Shown piece by piece: positions 8,613-16,646 of a DNA stretch of 64,000 nucleotides. The stretch's first letter is position 1. Each line of letters starts with the position of its first letter. A model generated the notes under the pieces. That model had not been told where the DNA came from. It saw only the letters and a program-made list of their open reading frames with translations, and did no database searches. The position numbers and the translations under genes are program-made. This DNA comes from Pseudobutyrivibrio sp. (GTDB lineage Bacteria > Bacillota > Clostridia > Lachnospirales > Lachnospiraceae): NCBI RefSeq assembly GCF_015057185.1, contig NZ_SVEV01000018.1:1-64000 (forward strand), given 5' to 3'.

Positions 8613-9737
8613 ATGGTTATCAAACAAGCTAGTGAGTATGTTCAGGATGAATACGAGCCAATGGTTGGCTTATCAGCCTTGGACGTTTTCTTGGCGCGAG
8701 TTTATAGATTTGTAGTGCTTGCGCCTACTACTGTTGCGGCAACATCTGCTGTAGCATATACCATAACAAAGCTACTAGGGTACTATAAGGCTGTATCCTG
8801 GGTAAGTCTTGGTATTTTTGATCTGACTAATATCTTATATTTCATATTGGCATTGCATTTCTATCACACCGGTCTTAGAGGTGATAGCCTTGTTAAGCAA
8901 AAGAAACTCAAAAGCCATAAAATCGCAGTTGGAATAAGCATTCTTATTCAGTTTAACTTCACAATATATCTAATACCATATGGAGAATGGTGGGCATTTG
9001 CGCCATTTTTTATATTCTTTACCGTTTTCTTTTTTGATATGTTTCTTACAATGTGGGTGACTTTAGGTGTATTGGCATCCGTATTCCTTTCATGGTTTAT
9101 TTCCCCAGAGATTATGCGTGTTCCACCAGGACCAGACCAAGTGCCATTTTTCTTAATTCGAATTAGTTATTTGATTTTTTCCGCTGGATTGCTACTTAGT
9201 TTGACTCATTTAGGAAGTAAATACCTAATTGAAGAGTTGGAGAAATATGCGAACTATGATACTTTGACGCATCTCCTTAATAGAAAAAGTATGGATGGTT
9301 ACTTGCGTGAAGCTAGTAGGCAGGCTCAGAAAGGATATCCATTCTGCATAATTATGGCGGATATTGATGATTTTAAACATGTTAATGATACATATGGACA
9401 TGATTTTGGTGATGAAGTTCTAAAATACGTAGCCCACACTATTTTGACAGGTGTAAAGAAAACAGATTACGTTTTTCGATGGGGTGGTGAAGAGATTTGT
9501 ATTCTGCTAAAGGCAAATATTGAACAGGCAGAGGCAGCAGCAGAACGAATAAGAAAAGATATAGCCAGAGATTCTGTTAATTATAAAAACGAAGCTCAGG
9601 TTTCTGTTACGGTTACCATGGGTGTTTGTGAGTATGTTAATGGTATGACCATAAAGGATATGATGGAAGATGCTGATGCCAAATTGTATTGGGGCAAACG
9701 TAATGGTAAAAATCAGGTTGTAGTGAGGAAAGAGTAG
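8613..9737 (+). CDS. Membrane-bound GGDEF-domain diguanylate cyclase
   Basis: The 374-residue protein has about six hydrophobic segments in residues 40-215, with loops rich in Trp and Tyr, followed by a GGDEF domain (about 222-374). The domain begins YDTLTHLLNRKSMDGY and has RWGGEEI at residues 289-295, an accepted active variant. The inhibitory site reads K-K-T-D rather than RxxD, so feedback inhibition is uncertain. GGGGGAGGG lies 8-15 nt before the ATG. It is followed at 4 bp by a flavodoxin-fold reductase gene, so the two are probably cotranscribed; no functional link is known. Confidence 0.88.
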   Translation: MVIKQASEYVQDEYEPMVGLSALDVFLARVYRFVVLAPTTVAATSAVAYTITKLLGYYKAVSWVSLGIFDLTNILYFILALHFYHTGLRGDSLVKQKKLKSHKIAVGISILIQFNFTIYLIPYGEWWAFAPFFIFFTVFFFDMFLTMWVTLGVLASVFLSWFISPEIMRVPPGPDQVPFFLIRISYLIFSAGLLLSLTHLGSKYLIEELEKYANYDTLTHLLNRKSMDGYLREASRQAQKGYPFCIIMADIDDFKHVNDTYGHDFGDEVLKYVAHTILTGVKKTDYVFRWGGEEICILLKANIEQAEAAAERIRKDIARDSVNYKNEAQVSVTVTMGVCEYVNGMTIKDMMEDADAKLYWGKRNGKNQVVVRKE

Positions 9738-9740
9738 AAT

Positions 9741-10280
9741 ATGTCTGTATTATTCGTAAATGCTTGTGTAAGGAAAGAATCAAGAACAAAAAGATTGGCA
9801 GATAAGATATTGGCTGAGATTAATGAGCGTTATGATGAGGTGAAACTAGATGAAATAGTTTTTCCTATAGCCAATGAGGAGTTTTTAAGAAAGCGTGATG
9901 AGCTAATAGCTGCAGGGGATTTTGATAATCCATTGTTTGAGCTTGCTAATCAGTTCGCTGGGGCTGAAACAATTGTAATTGCTACACCATATTGGGATTT
10001 ATCCTTCCCAGCCGCACTAAAGCAATATTTTGAGCAAATTAATGTGGTAGGGATTACGTTTAAGTACAGTCAGGAAGGCATACCACAAGGACTTTGCAAG
10101 GCTAACAAAATCTATTATGTAACAACATCTGGTGGAGATTATGCACCAGATGACTTTGGATATGGTTATGTGAAGGCTCTCGCCCAGGGTTACTATGGTA
10201 TACAGGATATCTCTTTGACAAAGGCTACCGGTCTCGATATTATTGGGGCTGATGTAGATAGCATTTTAAATAGAGTGTAG
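9741..10280 (+). CDS. Flavodoxin-fold NAD(P)H oxidoreductase (azoreductase/quinone reductase type)
   Basis: The 179-residue protein fits the flavodoxin-like fold of PF02525. An N-terminal phosphate-loop segment (NACVRKESRTKRLA, residues 7-20) would bind FMN phosphate, and the conserved ATPYWDLSFPAALKQYFE block near residue 92 contacts the isoalloxazine ring. GLCKANKIYYVTTSGG is the second ring-contacting loop. It probably reduces quinones, azo dyes or flavins with NAD(P)H. A close paralogue lies at 56281-56784 and matches block by block, but lacks the last ten or so residues present here. No separate promoter is evident. Confidence 0.82.
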   Translation: MSVLFVNACVRKESRTKRLADKILAEINERYDEVKLDEIVFPIANEEFLRKRDELIAAGDFDNPLFELANQFAGAETIVIATPYWDLSFPAALKQYFEQINVVGITFKYSQEGIPQGLCKANKIYYVTTSGGDYAPDDFGYGYVKALAQGYYGIQDISLTKATGLDIIGADVDSILNRV

Positions 10281-10323
10281 CATGGGATTGTGGGATTAAA
10301 GCTACTTGGAAAGGAATTAAAAT

Positions 10324-10632
10324 ATGTTTAGAAAAATGAGACGCTTTAAACAGCAATTATCTGAGGAAGAGTGTATTGAGGTATTAAAGAATGAGCCAAG
10401 AGGCGTGTTATCACTTATAGGAGAAGATGGCTACCCTTATGGTATGCCTATTAATCAGTGGTATTGTGAGGAAGATGGAAAGATTTATTTCCACGGAGCA
10501 AAAGATTTAAATGTAATCATCCAAAGCATTAAAAATATGAGTCCGAAACCTGCAGCGTCGTATATTGTAAATTTGCTTTTAAGTACAAATGTAGATAGGA
10601 GCGCTGCAGTTATAGGCTCCGCAAAGCTATAG
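10324..10632 (+). pseudogene. Truncated pyridoxamine 5'-phosphate oxidase-like FMN-binding protein
   Basis: The first 59 or so residues match the start of the short PNPOx-like family (FRKMRRFKQQLSEEECIEVL, then GVLSLIGEDGYPYGMPINQW, then YFHGAK). Beyond about 10501 the frame no longer resembles the family, whose members run to about 150 residues with a C-terminal flavin-binding half. The point of loss coincides with the stop end of the convergent EamA gene (10485), so a rearrangement seems to have joined EamA to the middle of this gene. The remaining 43 residues are antisense to EamA. A ribosome site (GGAAAGGAA) is still present. Confidence 0.72.
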
Positions 10633-11384
10633 AGAATTGCCTTTTGAGGCCCGATTATAGATACACCGCTTATATAAAGAGTAAATGCGCAAATATTTCC
10701 AACGACTACCACAAATGCAATTCCCAATATTCCATAAATATTTGGAACATAGTGTATCTGCCATATTTTAAATGCAAGTCCTAAAAGAATTCCACCAAAT
10801 AAAAATGACCATCCCTGCGCAACTATAACAGGTATTTCTGTGGTTATCTTTTCAGCAAGAACATTGTAAATCATTACACAAAATGCGCTGCCGACACCTG
10901 CAAATAGAGCAGATACAGGCATTGATAGATGAGCAATATTTCCATGAGTTGTCAAAAGAAAAACACCTGATATTGCAAAGGCAATGGATATTATTTCTGA
11001 TATCTTTGGTGCTCTTTTCATACTAATACATGTAACAAGAAGTATGAAAATAGGGGCAAGGTCCTGCATGATTGTTCCTATTGCAGCATTGGAAAGCTCA
11101 ATAGTGAGAAAATACAGAAACTGACAGGTACTTACACCTGCGATTCCATAAACTAGCATCCAAAAAGCCATTTCTTTTGACTTCCATGGTTTTAGCACAG
11201 TATTTTTATGCCTAATAAGGGAATATGCTAGAATCAATATTCCTGAAAGCCCAAGTCTTATTGGCACAAGCCATCTACTGTCCATCTGTTGCACATCGAA
11301 TAGGTACTGACCCATGGTTCCAGAAAGTCCCCAGCAGGCAGCTCCAAGTATAGTAAAAAGAATTCCTTTAATATTTGTATTCAT
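10485..11384 (-). CDS. EamA-family (DMT) permease
   Basis: The 299-residue protein is made almost wholly of hydrophobic helices, about ten in two homologous halves (residues 5-145 and 155-292). ILFTILGAACWGLSGTMGQY at the N-terminus and FAEPITAALLSTFVL in the second half are typical of the drug/metabolite transporter family. It probably exports or imports a small metabolite across the membrane; the substrate cannot be predicted. Its last codons overlap the remains of the PNPOx-like gene. A 12-bp-arm inverted repeat lies 17 bp before the ATG. Confidence 0.88.
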   Translation of the reverse strand: MNTNIKGILFTILGAACWGLSGTMGQYLFDVQQMDSRWLVPIRLGLSGILILAYSLIRHKNTVLKPWKSKEMAFWMLVYGIAGVSTCQFLYFLTIELSNAAIGTIMQDLAPIFILLVTCISMKRAPKISEIISIAFAISGVFLLTTHGNIAHLSMPVSALFAGVGSAFCVMIYNVLAEKITTEIPVIVAQGWSFLFGGILLGLAFKIWQIHYVPNIYGILGIAFVVVVGNICAFTLYISGVSIIGPQKAILYSFAEPITAALLSTFVLKSKFTIYDAAGFGLIFLMLWMITFKSFAPWK

Positions 11385-11400
11385 AGCTTAAATTCATAGA

Positions 11401-11436
11401 TTCTTGCTGACAATTTCATTGTTCTGTCAGCAAGAA
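11401..11436. promoter_or_regulatory. Perfect inverted repeat upstream of the EamA gene
   Basis: TTCTTGCTGACA and TGTCAGCAAGAA are perfect 12-bp arms around a 12-nt loop. On the minus strand the repeat would sit in the 5' leader or promoter of the EamA gene. It could be an operator or an RNA hairpin; no U-tract follows on the minus strand. Confidence 0.45.
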
Positions 11437-11665
11437 GTCATAAGTTCTTTCTAAAATGAGATTACGATTTAATTATATAAAATCGCAATGAATATAATAA
11501 TTACTAGTAATGGAAATGTAAAGAGGGGCTTATTCTCTAGGGCAGGTTAAGTAATTTTGTGATAACTGCGGACTTAGTATTGAAAAACTTGAAGCTGCAA
11601 AGAAATTTAGATATTTTGTTGACAGGGATAGTGTGTTTTGTTAGTCTAGCTGTAACAATCGAATA
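11437..11665 (+). promoter_or_regulatory. Intergenic region with promoter of the FMN-riboswitch transcript
   Basis: No gene is supported here. TTGACA (11619-11624), a 17-bp spacer and TAGTCT (11642-11647) form a plausible promoter placed right before the riboswitch. A short frame around 11550-11640 contains CDNCGLSIEKLEAAKKF, which may be a remnant of a zinc-ribbon protein but is too short to judge. Confidence 0.5.
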
Positions 11666-11781
11666 ATTCTTCGGGGCAGGGTGAAATTCCCGACCGGCGG
11701 TGATAGTCCGCGACTCGCGAAAGCGACTGATTTGGTGAAATTCCAAAACCGACAGTACAGTCTGGATGGTAGTAGAAGTGA
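11666..11781 (+). ncRNA. FMN riboswitch (RFN element)
   Basis: The conserved RFN blocks are present in order: TTCGGGGCAGGGTGAAATTC, CCGACCGGCGGTGATAGTCC, CGCGA...AGCGACTGATTTGG, TGAAATTCCAAAACCGACAG and GTCTGGATGG..AGAAG. It is followed at 12 nt by an intrinsic terminator, so the switch most likely works by premature termination when FMN is bound. It controls the riboflavin transporter gene ribU and the gene coupled to it. Confidence 0.97.
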
Positions 11782-11793
11782 AATGGTATTATT

Positions 11794-11827
11794 AGGCAAA
11801 GCCCCACGTGGACTTTGCCTTTTTCAT
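11794..11827 (+). terminator. Expression-platform terminator of the FMN riboswitch
   Basis: AGGCAAAG-TCC/CCACGTGGA-CTTTGCCT followed by TTTTC. It lies between the aptamer and ribU and would stop transcription when flavin is plentiful. Confidence 0.88.
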
Positions 11828-11898
11828 TTTACTATTCGATTTATATCCCAAAGAATCCTTCGGTTCCAAAAATATTTTAGAACAGGGAGGAACAAATA

Positions 11899-12543
11899 AT
11901 GTTCAAAAAGAAATTCACAACAAATCAAATCGTACTTGTGGGGATGCTTGCTGCGTTAGCTGGTGTTCTAATGTCCTTGGAAATTTCAGTTCCAATGATG
12001 CCACCATTTTACAAATTCGACTTCAGCGATGTACCAGCAATAGTGGGCTTATTCTTGATGGGACCAGTTGAGGGGGCATTGATAGAAATAATCAAGCTCA
12101 TAATCAAGCTTATTCTATCAGGTACAAACTCAATGTATGTTGGTGAGGTTGTAAATTTAATGGCTATTATCCTATTCATAATTCCTACTTGGATTGTATA
12201 CAAAAGAATGGGACAGACCAAAAGAGCAGCTGCAGTTGCACTTGCTATAAGTGTAGTGATAAGAACAGCGGCAGCCTGCTTTTTAAATGCATTTGTGTCA
12301 TTACCTCTTTACGCAACTGCCATGGGCGTCTCTCTAGATGAGGTGGTTAGAATGGTTGGTGGAGTAAATGCAAAAATTACAAATTTACAAAGCTTTATCA
12401 TCTACGCGACAATACCATTTAATGTTTTGAAGCTATCTATTAATAGCTTTATCGGATATACGGTATATGATAGGGTTGTTGCACTTATGCCAGGCGCTAG
12501 AAACCTTAGAACGGATACAGCTACAGCAAAGGTGGAGGCATAA
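11899..12543 (+). CDS. ribU: Riboflavin ECF transporter substrate-binding component RibU
   Basis: The 214-residue membrane protein carries the RibU hallmarks: an N-terminal region with six predicted helices, and the conserved FYKFDFSDVPAIVGLFLMGP segment followed by a Glu/Lys-containing helix near residues 40-75. It is the S-component that captures riboflavin and works with shared ECF energizing proteins (EcfT, EcfA), which are not next to it. Control by the FMN riboswitch upstream confirms the assignment. The ATG at 11899 follows AGGGAGGAACAAATA. The TAA stop abuts the ATG of the creatininase-like gene, showing that the two form one operon. Confidence 0.95.
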   Translation: MFKKKFTTNQIVLVGMLAALAGVLMSLEISVPMMPPFYKFDFSDVPAIVGLFLMGPVEGALIEIIKLIIKLILSGTNSMYVGEVVNLMAIILFIIPTWIVYKRMGQTKRAAAVALAISVVIRTAAACFLNAFVSLPLYATAMGVSLDEVVRMVGGVNAKITNLQSFIIYATIPFNVLKLSINSFIGYTVYDRVVALMPGARNLRTDTATAKVEA

Positions 12544-13329
12544 ATGGTTGAGGAATATTGGAATCTGTCTAGAATGCAAATGGAGCATCTTGATAGAGAG
12601 AATACTTTGGTTGTTATTCCGCTAGGGGCAATAGAACAGCACGGCAATCAGGCTCCGTTGGGGACAGATAGTATGATTGCTACAGAAATGATAAATAGAG
12701 TGAAAACAGGGTTACAAATGCTGGAAAACCATTCAAAAAATGTTTTGACATTTCCTGTGATACCAGTGGGATTCAGTGTAGAGCATCTCAATTTTTGTGG
12801 TTCTATTTCATTTAAACCTGACACTTACTATAACCTGCTTTACGATATTGTAGAATCCATGAATACCCATGGATTTAAGCACATCGCATTCATGATTTGT
12901 CATGGTGGAAACAGGGCCACTGTTGAAATATTAAGCAGACAGATACGACATGACTTGGGAGTCCATGTTTATTTGCTTTCATCGGGGGCATTTAGTCATC
13001 CTAAGGTGAAGGCTACTATCTCTGAGGGAAACGAAGCAGATTTTCATGGGGGAGAAATGGAAACATCTATGGTTATGGCTATAAATGAAGATGTTGTTGA
13101 TTTGTCCGTCGCTGAGGCTGGTTATTACAGTATGAAAAATGGAAGGTTGAATTTCTTTGGAAGCGTTGCACTTCCATGGATGGGAGAGGATTTTGTAACT
13201 GCTGAGAAGAAGCCTATTGGAATAGGAGGAGACCCAAGTGGTGCAAGTGCAGAAAAAGGAGAAATAATACTTGAAGTAAGTGCAAATGAAATAATAGATG
13301 GGATTTTAGATATATTGGAGCAGATGTAA
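12544..13329 (+). CDS. Creatininase-family amidohydrolase, FMN-riboswitch regulated
   Basis: The 261-residue protein has the family metal-ligand pattern: E31 and H33 in GAIEQHGNQ, D42 in LGTDS, the MICHGGNRA loop near residue 120 and FHGGEMETS near residue 160. Family members are Zn/Mn hydrolases of cyclic or linear amides, including creatininase and the archaeal flavin-pathway formamide hydrolase ArfB. The start codon abuts the ribU stop, with GGTGGAGG inside ribU as ribosome site, so translation is coupled and expression falls under the FMN riboswitch. A flavin-related substrate is therefore likely but not shown; a role in sulfur- or nitrogen-compound use with the next operon is the alternative. 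Confidence 0.87.
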   Translation: MVEEYWNLSRMQMEHLDRENTLVVIPLGAIEQHGNQAPLGTDSMIATEMINRVKTGLQMLENHSKNVLTFPVIPVGFSVEHLNFCGSISFKPDTYYNLLYDIVESMNTHGFKHIAFMICHGGNRATVEILSRQIRHDLGVHVYLLSSGAFSHPKVKATISEGNEADFHGGEMETSMVMAINEDVVDLSVAEAGYYSMKNGRLNFFGSVALPWMGEDFVTAEKKPIGIGGDPSGASAEKGEIILEVSANEIIDGILDILEQM

Positions 13330-13400
13330 GAGTTGCTATCAAATTTATTTATTATTTGCTATTAGATTTACCAAATATGGATTCCATTGATTTTGCAGTC

Positions 13401-13530
13401 AAAAGGTTCTATACTGATAAAAATTTGAAGAGTGGTGAATATGTTCTCTTAAAAAAGTGCGGTTAGAACTGACTAGACAACTAGAGGTTCAAAATCACAG
13501 TTTTATTACTGTGATTTTGGCCTTTTTTTT
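13401..13530 (+). promoter_or_regulatory. Structured leader with terminator before the ABC/PLP-enzyme operon
   Basis: Between the creatininase gene and the next operon there is a region with mutually exclusive pairings. GTTCTA (13406-13411) can pair with TAGAAC (13464-13469), enclosing an AAGAG/CTCTT hairpin (13428-13432 with 13446-13450). Alternatively GAAC (13466-13469) pairs with GTTC (13487-13490) around a CTAG-N4-CTAG stem. A strong terminator follows: AAAATCACAG (13491-13500) pairs with CTGTGATTTT (13509-13518), then GGCC and eight T. I do not recognise it as a known riboswitch class; FMN, TPP, SAM, ykkC and T-box motifs were looked for and are absent. Confidence 0.6.
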
Positions 13531-13566
13531 ATGCATGCACCACAAATAATAGGAGGGAATCAGCAT

Positions 13567-14625
13567 ATGAAGAAAAAATTGTTAAAAAGCATTATTGCAT
13601 TGGCATTGGGAACAAGTTTGATAGCGGGGTTGGTCGGATGTGGTAGTAACGCATCTAGCAGCGAGACAGAGATTAAAGATGAACAGACTGCAACTGCCAA
13701 GGCAGAGGAAGATACAACTAGTGATAGTGGAGAAACTATTGAGGTACATTTGGGTGATCAACCATCATTCTTTATTTTAAAAATAGCAGAATACAATGGC
13801 TATTTTGAGGAAGAGTTTGCAGGAACAGGGGTAAACATCGTAGTAGATAATTTTGTAAATCAAGGCTCTGCGATTATTGAAGCCATGAATGCAGGGGATG
13901 TACAACTTGGAGTACTCGGTACTATGCCATTTGTAACAGCTGATGCTAATGGAAGTGGATTTGTTGGTATTTCTAGTGTCAATCTTTCAATTGATGGATT
14001 TAAGCTTTATGCAGGAAAGGACACAGGAATTAAGACAGTAAACGATTTTGCTGGTAAGAAAATTGCTGTAAAGTTTTCATCAAATGAGCACGAGATGCTT
14101 TTAACATTACTTGCAAATGCAGGGTTAACAGAGAACGATGTAGAAATTATCAATATGTCTGCAGCTGACAGTCTCAGCTCACTTATTTCAGGTGATGTTG
14201 ATGGAGCAATTTTAAAAGGGGATCAATTAGATGCAGCAAATGCGAGTGGGGCAACAATTGTAGCAGATAATAGTGAATCAGGAATCATCGAAAATCTTTT
14301 AATTGGAAGACCTGATTTTGTAGAAGAGCATCCAGAAGTAGTTGAGGGTGTATTAAGAGTTCTTGAGAGAACAAAGCAGTGGATTGATGAAAATCCAGAA
14401 GAGACAGTAAACATCTTTGTTGAATTGACAGATACAGATGCGACAACAGCTCAGACAAGCTTTGAATCACGTACACGTTCTATTAGTATTGATGACGACA
14501 AATTTGTAGCTCCTATCGAGAGAACAATTAATTTCTTAAAGGATCAGGGTGAAATCGATGATTCTGTACAGATTGAGGATATCATTGATAAGAGCTTTTA
14601 TGAGAATTCAGGAATATCAGAATAA
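13567..14625 (+). CDS. ABC transporter substrate-binding lipoprotein (SsuA/TauA/NrtA-like)
   Basis: The start at 13567 (MKKKLLKSIIALALG) follows TAGGAGGG; the in-frame ATG at 13531 directly follows the T-tract of the terminator and is not used. The 352-residue product has a lipoprotein signal with lipobox LVGC (Cys25), a Ser/Glu-rich linker, then a binding domain beginning IEVHLGDQPSFFILKIAEYN. That segment and LGVLGTMPFVTADANG are typical of the sulfonate/nitrate/taurine/thiamine-precursor class. It would capture a small ligand outside the cell for the permease at 15861 and ATPase at 17731. The ligand is unknown. Confidence 0.87.
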   Translation: MKKKLLKSIIALALGTSLIAGLVGCGSNASSSETEIKDEQTATAKAEEDTTSDSGETIEVHLGDQPSFFILKIAEYNGYFEEEFAGTGVNIVVDNFVNQGSAIIEAMNAGDVQLGVLGTMPFVTADANGSGFVGISSVNLSIDGFKLYAGKDTGIKTVNDFAGKKIAVKFSSNEHEMLLTLLANAGLTENDVEIINMSAADSLSSLISGDVDGAILKGDQLDAANASGATIVADNSESGIIENLLIGRPDFVEEHPEVVEGVLRVLERTKQWIDENPEETVNIFVELTDTDATTAQTSFESRTRSISIDDDKFVAPIERTINFLKDQGEIDDSVQIEDIIDKSFYENSGISE

Positions 14626-14652
14626 TAAGAATTGGAAAGTTGAGATAGAGTA

Positions 14653-15864
14653 ATGGCATTAACAAAAAGCACTATAAATAAGCTTTATTGCCCAAAATGC
14701 GGCAATACATATTCTGCAGATGAGGTTCACCAGTTGTGTGAATGTGGTTCTCCACTTTTAGTAGAGTACGATTTAGAGAAAGCTAAGGAGACATTAACTA
14801 AGGAGAATCTAAAGAATAGGTCAAAATCCTTATGGAGATATGAGGAACTTTTGCCTGTAAAGGATACAGAGAACATTGTCAGCTTAGGTGAAGGCTTCAC
14901 ACCTCTTATTCCATTACCAAATGTGGGCAGGAAAAATGATATTCCTAATCTCTTAATGAAGGATGAGGGAATAATACCGACAGGCACATTTAAAGCAAGA
15001 GGAGCTGCAGTTGGTGTATCGAAAGCTAAGGAATTAGGTGTGAAAGAGTTGGCTATGCCAACAAATGGAAATGCAGGAGCCGCTTGGTCTGTTTATAGTG
15101 CAAGAGCGGGAATTAAGGCAAATATTATTATGCCTGAGGATGCGCCTAAAATTACTAGAAATGAGTGCGCGGCAACAGGGGCTCAATTGTATTTAGTGAA
15201 GGGGTTAATTAGTGATTGCGGAAAAATAGTGGGAGCGTCTCTTAAATCTAATGGTTGGTTTGATGCTTCTACACTTAAAGAGCCATATCGAATTGAAGGC
15301 AAAAAGACAATGGGTCTAGAAATAGCGGAGCAATTGGAGTTTGAGTTGCCAGATGTAATTATATATCCAACAGGCGGAGGCGTAGGCATTATAGGAATCT
15401 ATAAGGCGTTAAACGAATTAAAGGAAATTGGGCTTGTGCAGGGTGAATTGCCTAGATTAGTTGCAGTTCAGGCAGAGCATTGTTCTCCTATCGTAAAGGC
15501 GTTTGAGGAGCATAAGGATGCATCGGAATTCTATGAGGATTCCCATACAATCGCTTTCGGTATTAATGTACCTAAGGCATTGGGAGACTTCCTTGTATTA
15601 AAGAGCATATATGAAACAAACGGAGCCGCTGTTGCTGTTACAGATGATGAAATTATAGAGTCTCTAAGAGAGTTGGCAACAGAGGAGGGGACATTTGTGT
15701 GTCCTGAAGGGGCAGCCACTTTTGCAGCTGCAAAGAAGCTTCGCCAGCAAGAATTCATAAAGGCTAATGATCGTGTTGTTCTTTTAAATACAGGGGCGGG
15801 GATTAAATATCCAGACACATTAAAGGTTGAAGTGCCTTACTTGGAAAAGGATGCTGTGTTATGA
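14653..15864 (+). CDS. Threonine-synthase-like PLP lyase (possible cysteate-synthase-type paralogue)
   Basis: The 403-residue protein has an N-terminal zinc ribbon (C13, C16, C29, C31) and a type-II PLP fold with the cofactor lysine at K114 in TGTFKARGAAV, the TNGNAGAAWSVY asparagine loop near residue 137 and the glycine-rich YPTGGGVGI phosphate loop near residue 237. These are the features of threonine synthase. It lies between the genes of an ABC importer, not among threonine-biosynthesis genes, so it may act on another substrate: related enzymes use phosphohomoserine, or phosphoserine plus sulfite (cysteate synthase). A beta- or gamma-replacement/elimination on an imported amino acid is the best guess. 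The stop overlaps the permease start by 4 bp. Confidence 0.82.
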   Translation: MALTKSTINKLYCPKCGNTYSADEVHQLCECGSPLLVEYDLEKAKETLTKENLKNRSKSLWRYEELLPVKDTENIVSLGEGFTPLIPLPNVGRKNDIPNLLMKDEGIIPTGTFKARGAAVGVSKAKELGVKELAMPTNGNAGAAWSVYSARAGIKANIIMPEDAPKITRNECAATGAQLYLVKGLISDCGKIVGASLKSNGWFDASTLKEPYRIEGKKTMGLEIAEQLEFELPDVIIYPTGGGVGIIGIYKALNELKEIGLVQGELPRLVAVQAEHCSPIVKAFEEHKDASEFYEDSHTIAFGINVPKALGDFLVLKSIYETNGAAVAVTDDEIIESLRELATEEGTFVCPEGAATFAAAKKLRQQEFIKANDRVVLLNTGAGIKYPDTLKVEVPYLEKDAVL

Positions 15865-16628
15865 AAAAGAATGTAAAAGTTCAAATGACTATAATCGCTT
15901 GGATAGTTCTGGTTTTAATACTCCTGCTTTGGCAGGTAGCTGGAAGCAAGGGATGGATTAGTATTGCAATTTTATCAAGTCCAACTCGTATATTTGAAAA
16001 ATTTATACAAATGCTTGGAGACGGGTCGCTGACGCGACACGTCTTCACTAGCCTTGGTCGTGTATTAAAGGGATTCTGTGTAGGTGCAGGTATAGGCTTG
16101 GTTTTAGGACTATTAATAGGATTAAGTAAAAGACTGGAAGCATTTTCGGATTTATTTATTGGTTTGCTCCGTCCAATCCCCCCAATAGCGTGGATTCCTT
16201 TATTAATTCTATGCTTAGGAATTGGCGAGGAGTCCAAGGTAACAGTTATTGCTATTGGAAGCTTCTGGCCAATGCTTTTGGATACGATTCATGGTGTTAA
16301 AAGCACAGATAAGGCTCTGCTAGAGCTAGGGAATGTATTAGAGAAAAAGAAGAAGACTGTAGTCTTAAAAATCATATTGCCATCAGCAGTACCAGCCATA
16401 TTTACAGGTGCAAGACAGGCTATTAGTAGAGCCTGGTCATGTGTTGTAACAGCTGAAATGATAGCGGCAAGTAGTGGTACAGGCTACCTGATTCAATATG
16501 CAAGAGAGCTGTCACAACCGGCTTTAATGTTTGTAGGTGTTGCTATGATAGGGCTGGTTGGGTTACTTATAGATTTAATTATGATGCAACTGGAAAAAAG
16601 ACTGTTGAGTTGGAATATTTCTAATTAG
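15861..16628 (+). CDS. ABC transporter permease (SsuC/TauC-like)
   Basis: The 255-residue protein has six hydrophobic helices and the EAA-type cytoplasmic loop near residues 155-175 (ALLELGNVLEKKKKTVVLKI followed by PSAVPAIFTGAR), which docks on the ATPase. It belongs to the binding-protein-dependent transport family with SsuC and TauC (LRPIPPIAWIPLLILCLG is a family hallmark). ATGA overlap with the preceding lyase gene shows translational coupling. It works with the lipoprotein at 13567 and the ATPase at 17731. Confidence 0.9.
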   Translation: MKKNVKVQMTIIAWIVLVLILLLWQVAGSKGWISIAILSSPTRIFEKFIQMLGDGSLTRHVFTSLGRVLKGFCVGAGIGLVLGLLIGLSKRLEAFSDLFIGLLRPIPPIAWIPLLILCLGIGEESKVTVIAIGSFWPMLLDTIHGVKSTDKALLELGNVLEKKKKTVVLKIILPSAVPAIFTGARQAISRAWSCVVTAEMIAASSGTGYLIQYARELSQPALMFVGVAMIGLVGLLIDLIMMQLEKRLLSWNISN

Positions 16629-16646
16629 CTAGAGTGAGGATAATAA

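Noticed and set aside
11537-11746. Minus-strand frame of 69 codons over the FMN riboswitch
   Set aside because: It is a shadow of the conserved RNA and has no ribosome site.
13531-13566. Upstream ATG of the substrate-binding protein
   Set aside because: It lies straight after the terminator T-tract, without a ribosome site; the ATG at 13567 has TAGGAGGG and a typical lipoprotein signal.
14727-14987. Antisense frame inside the threonine-synthase-like gene
   Set aside because: It is complementary to a clear gene, has no ribosome site and no domain.
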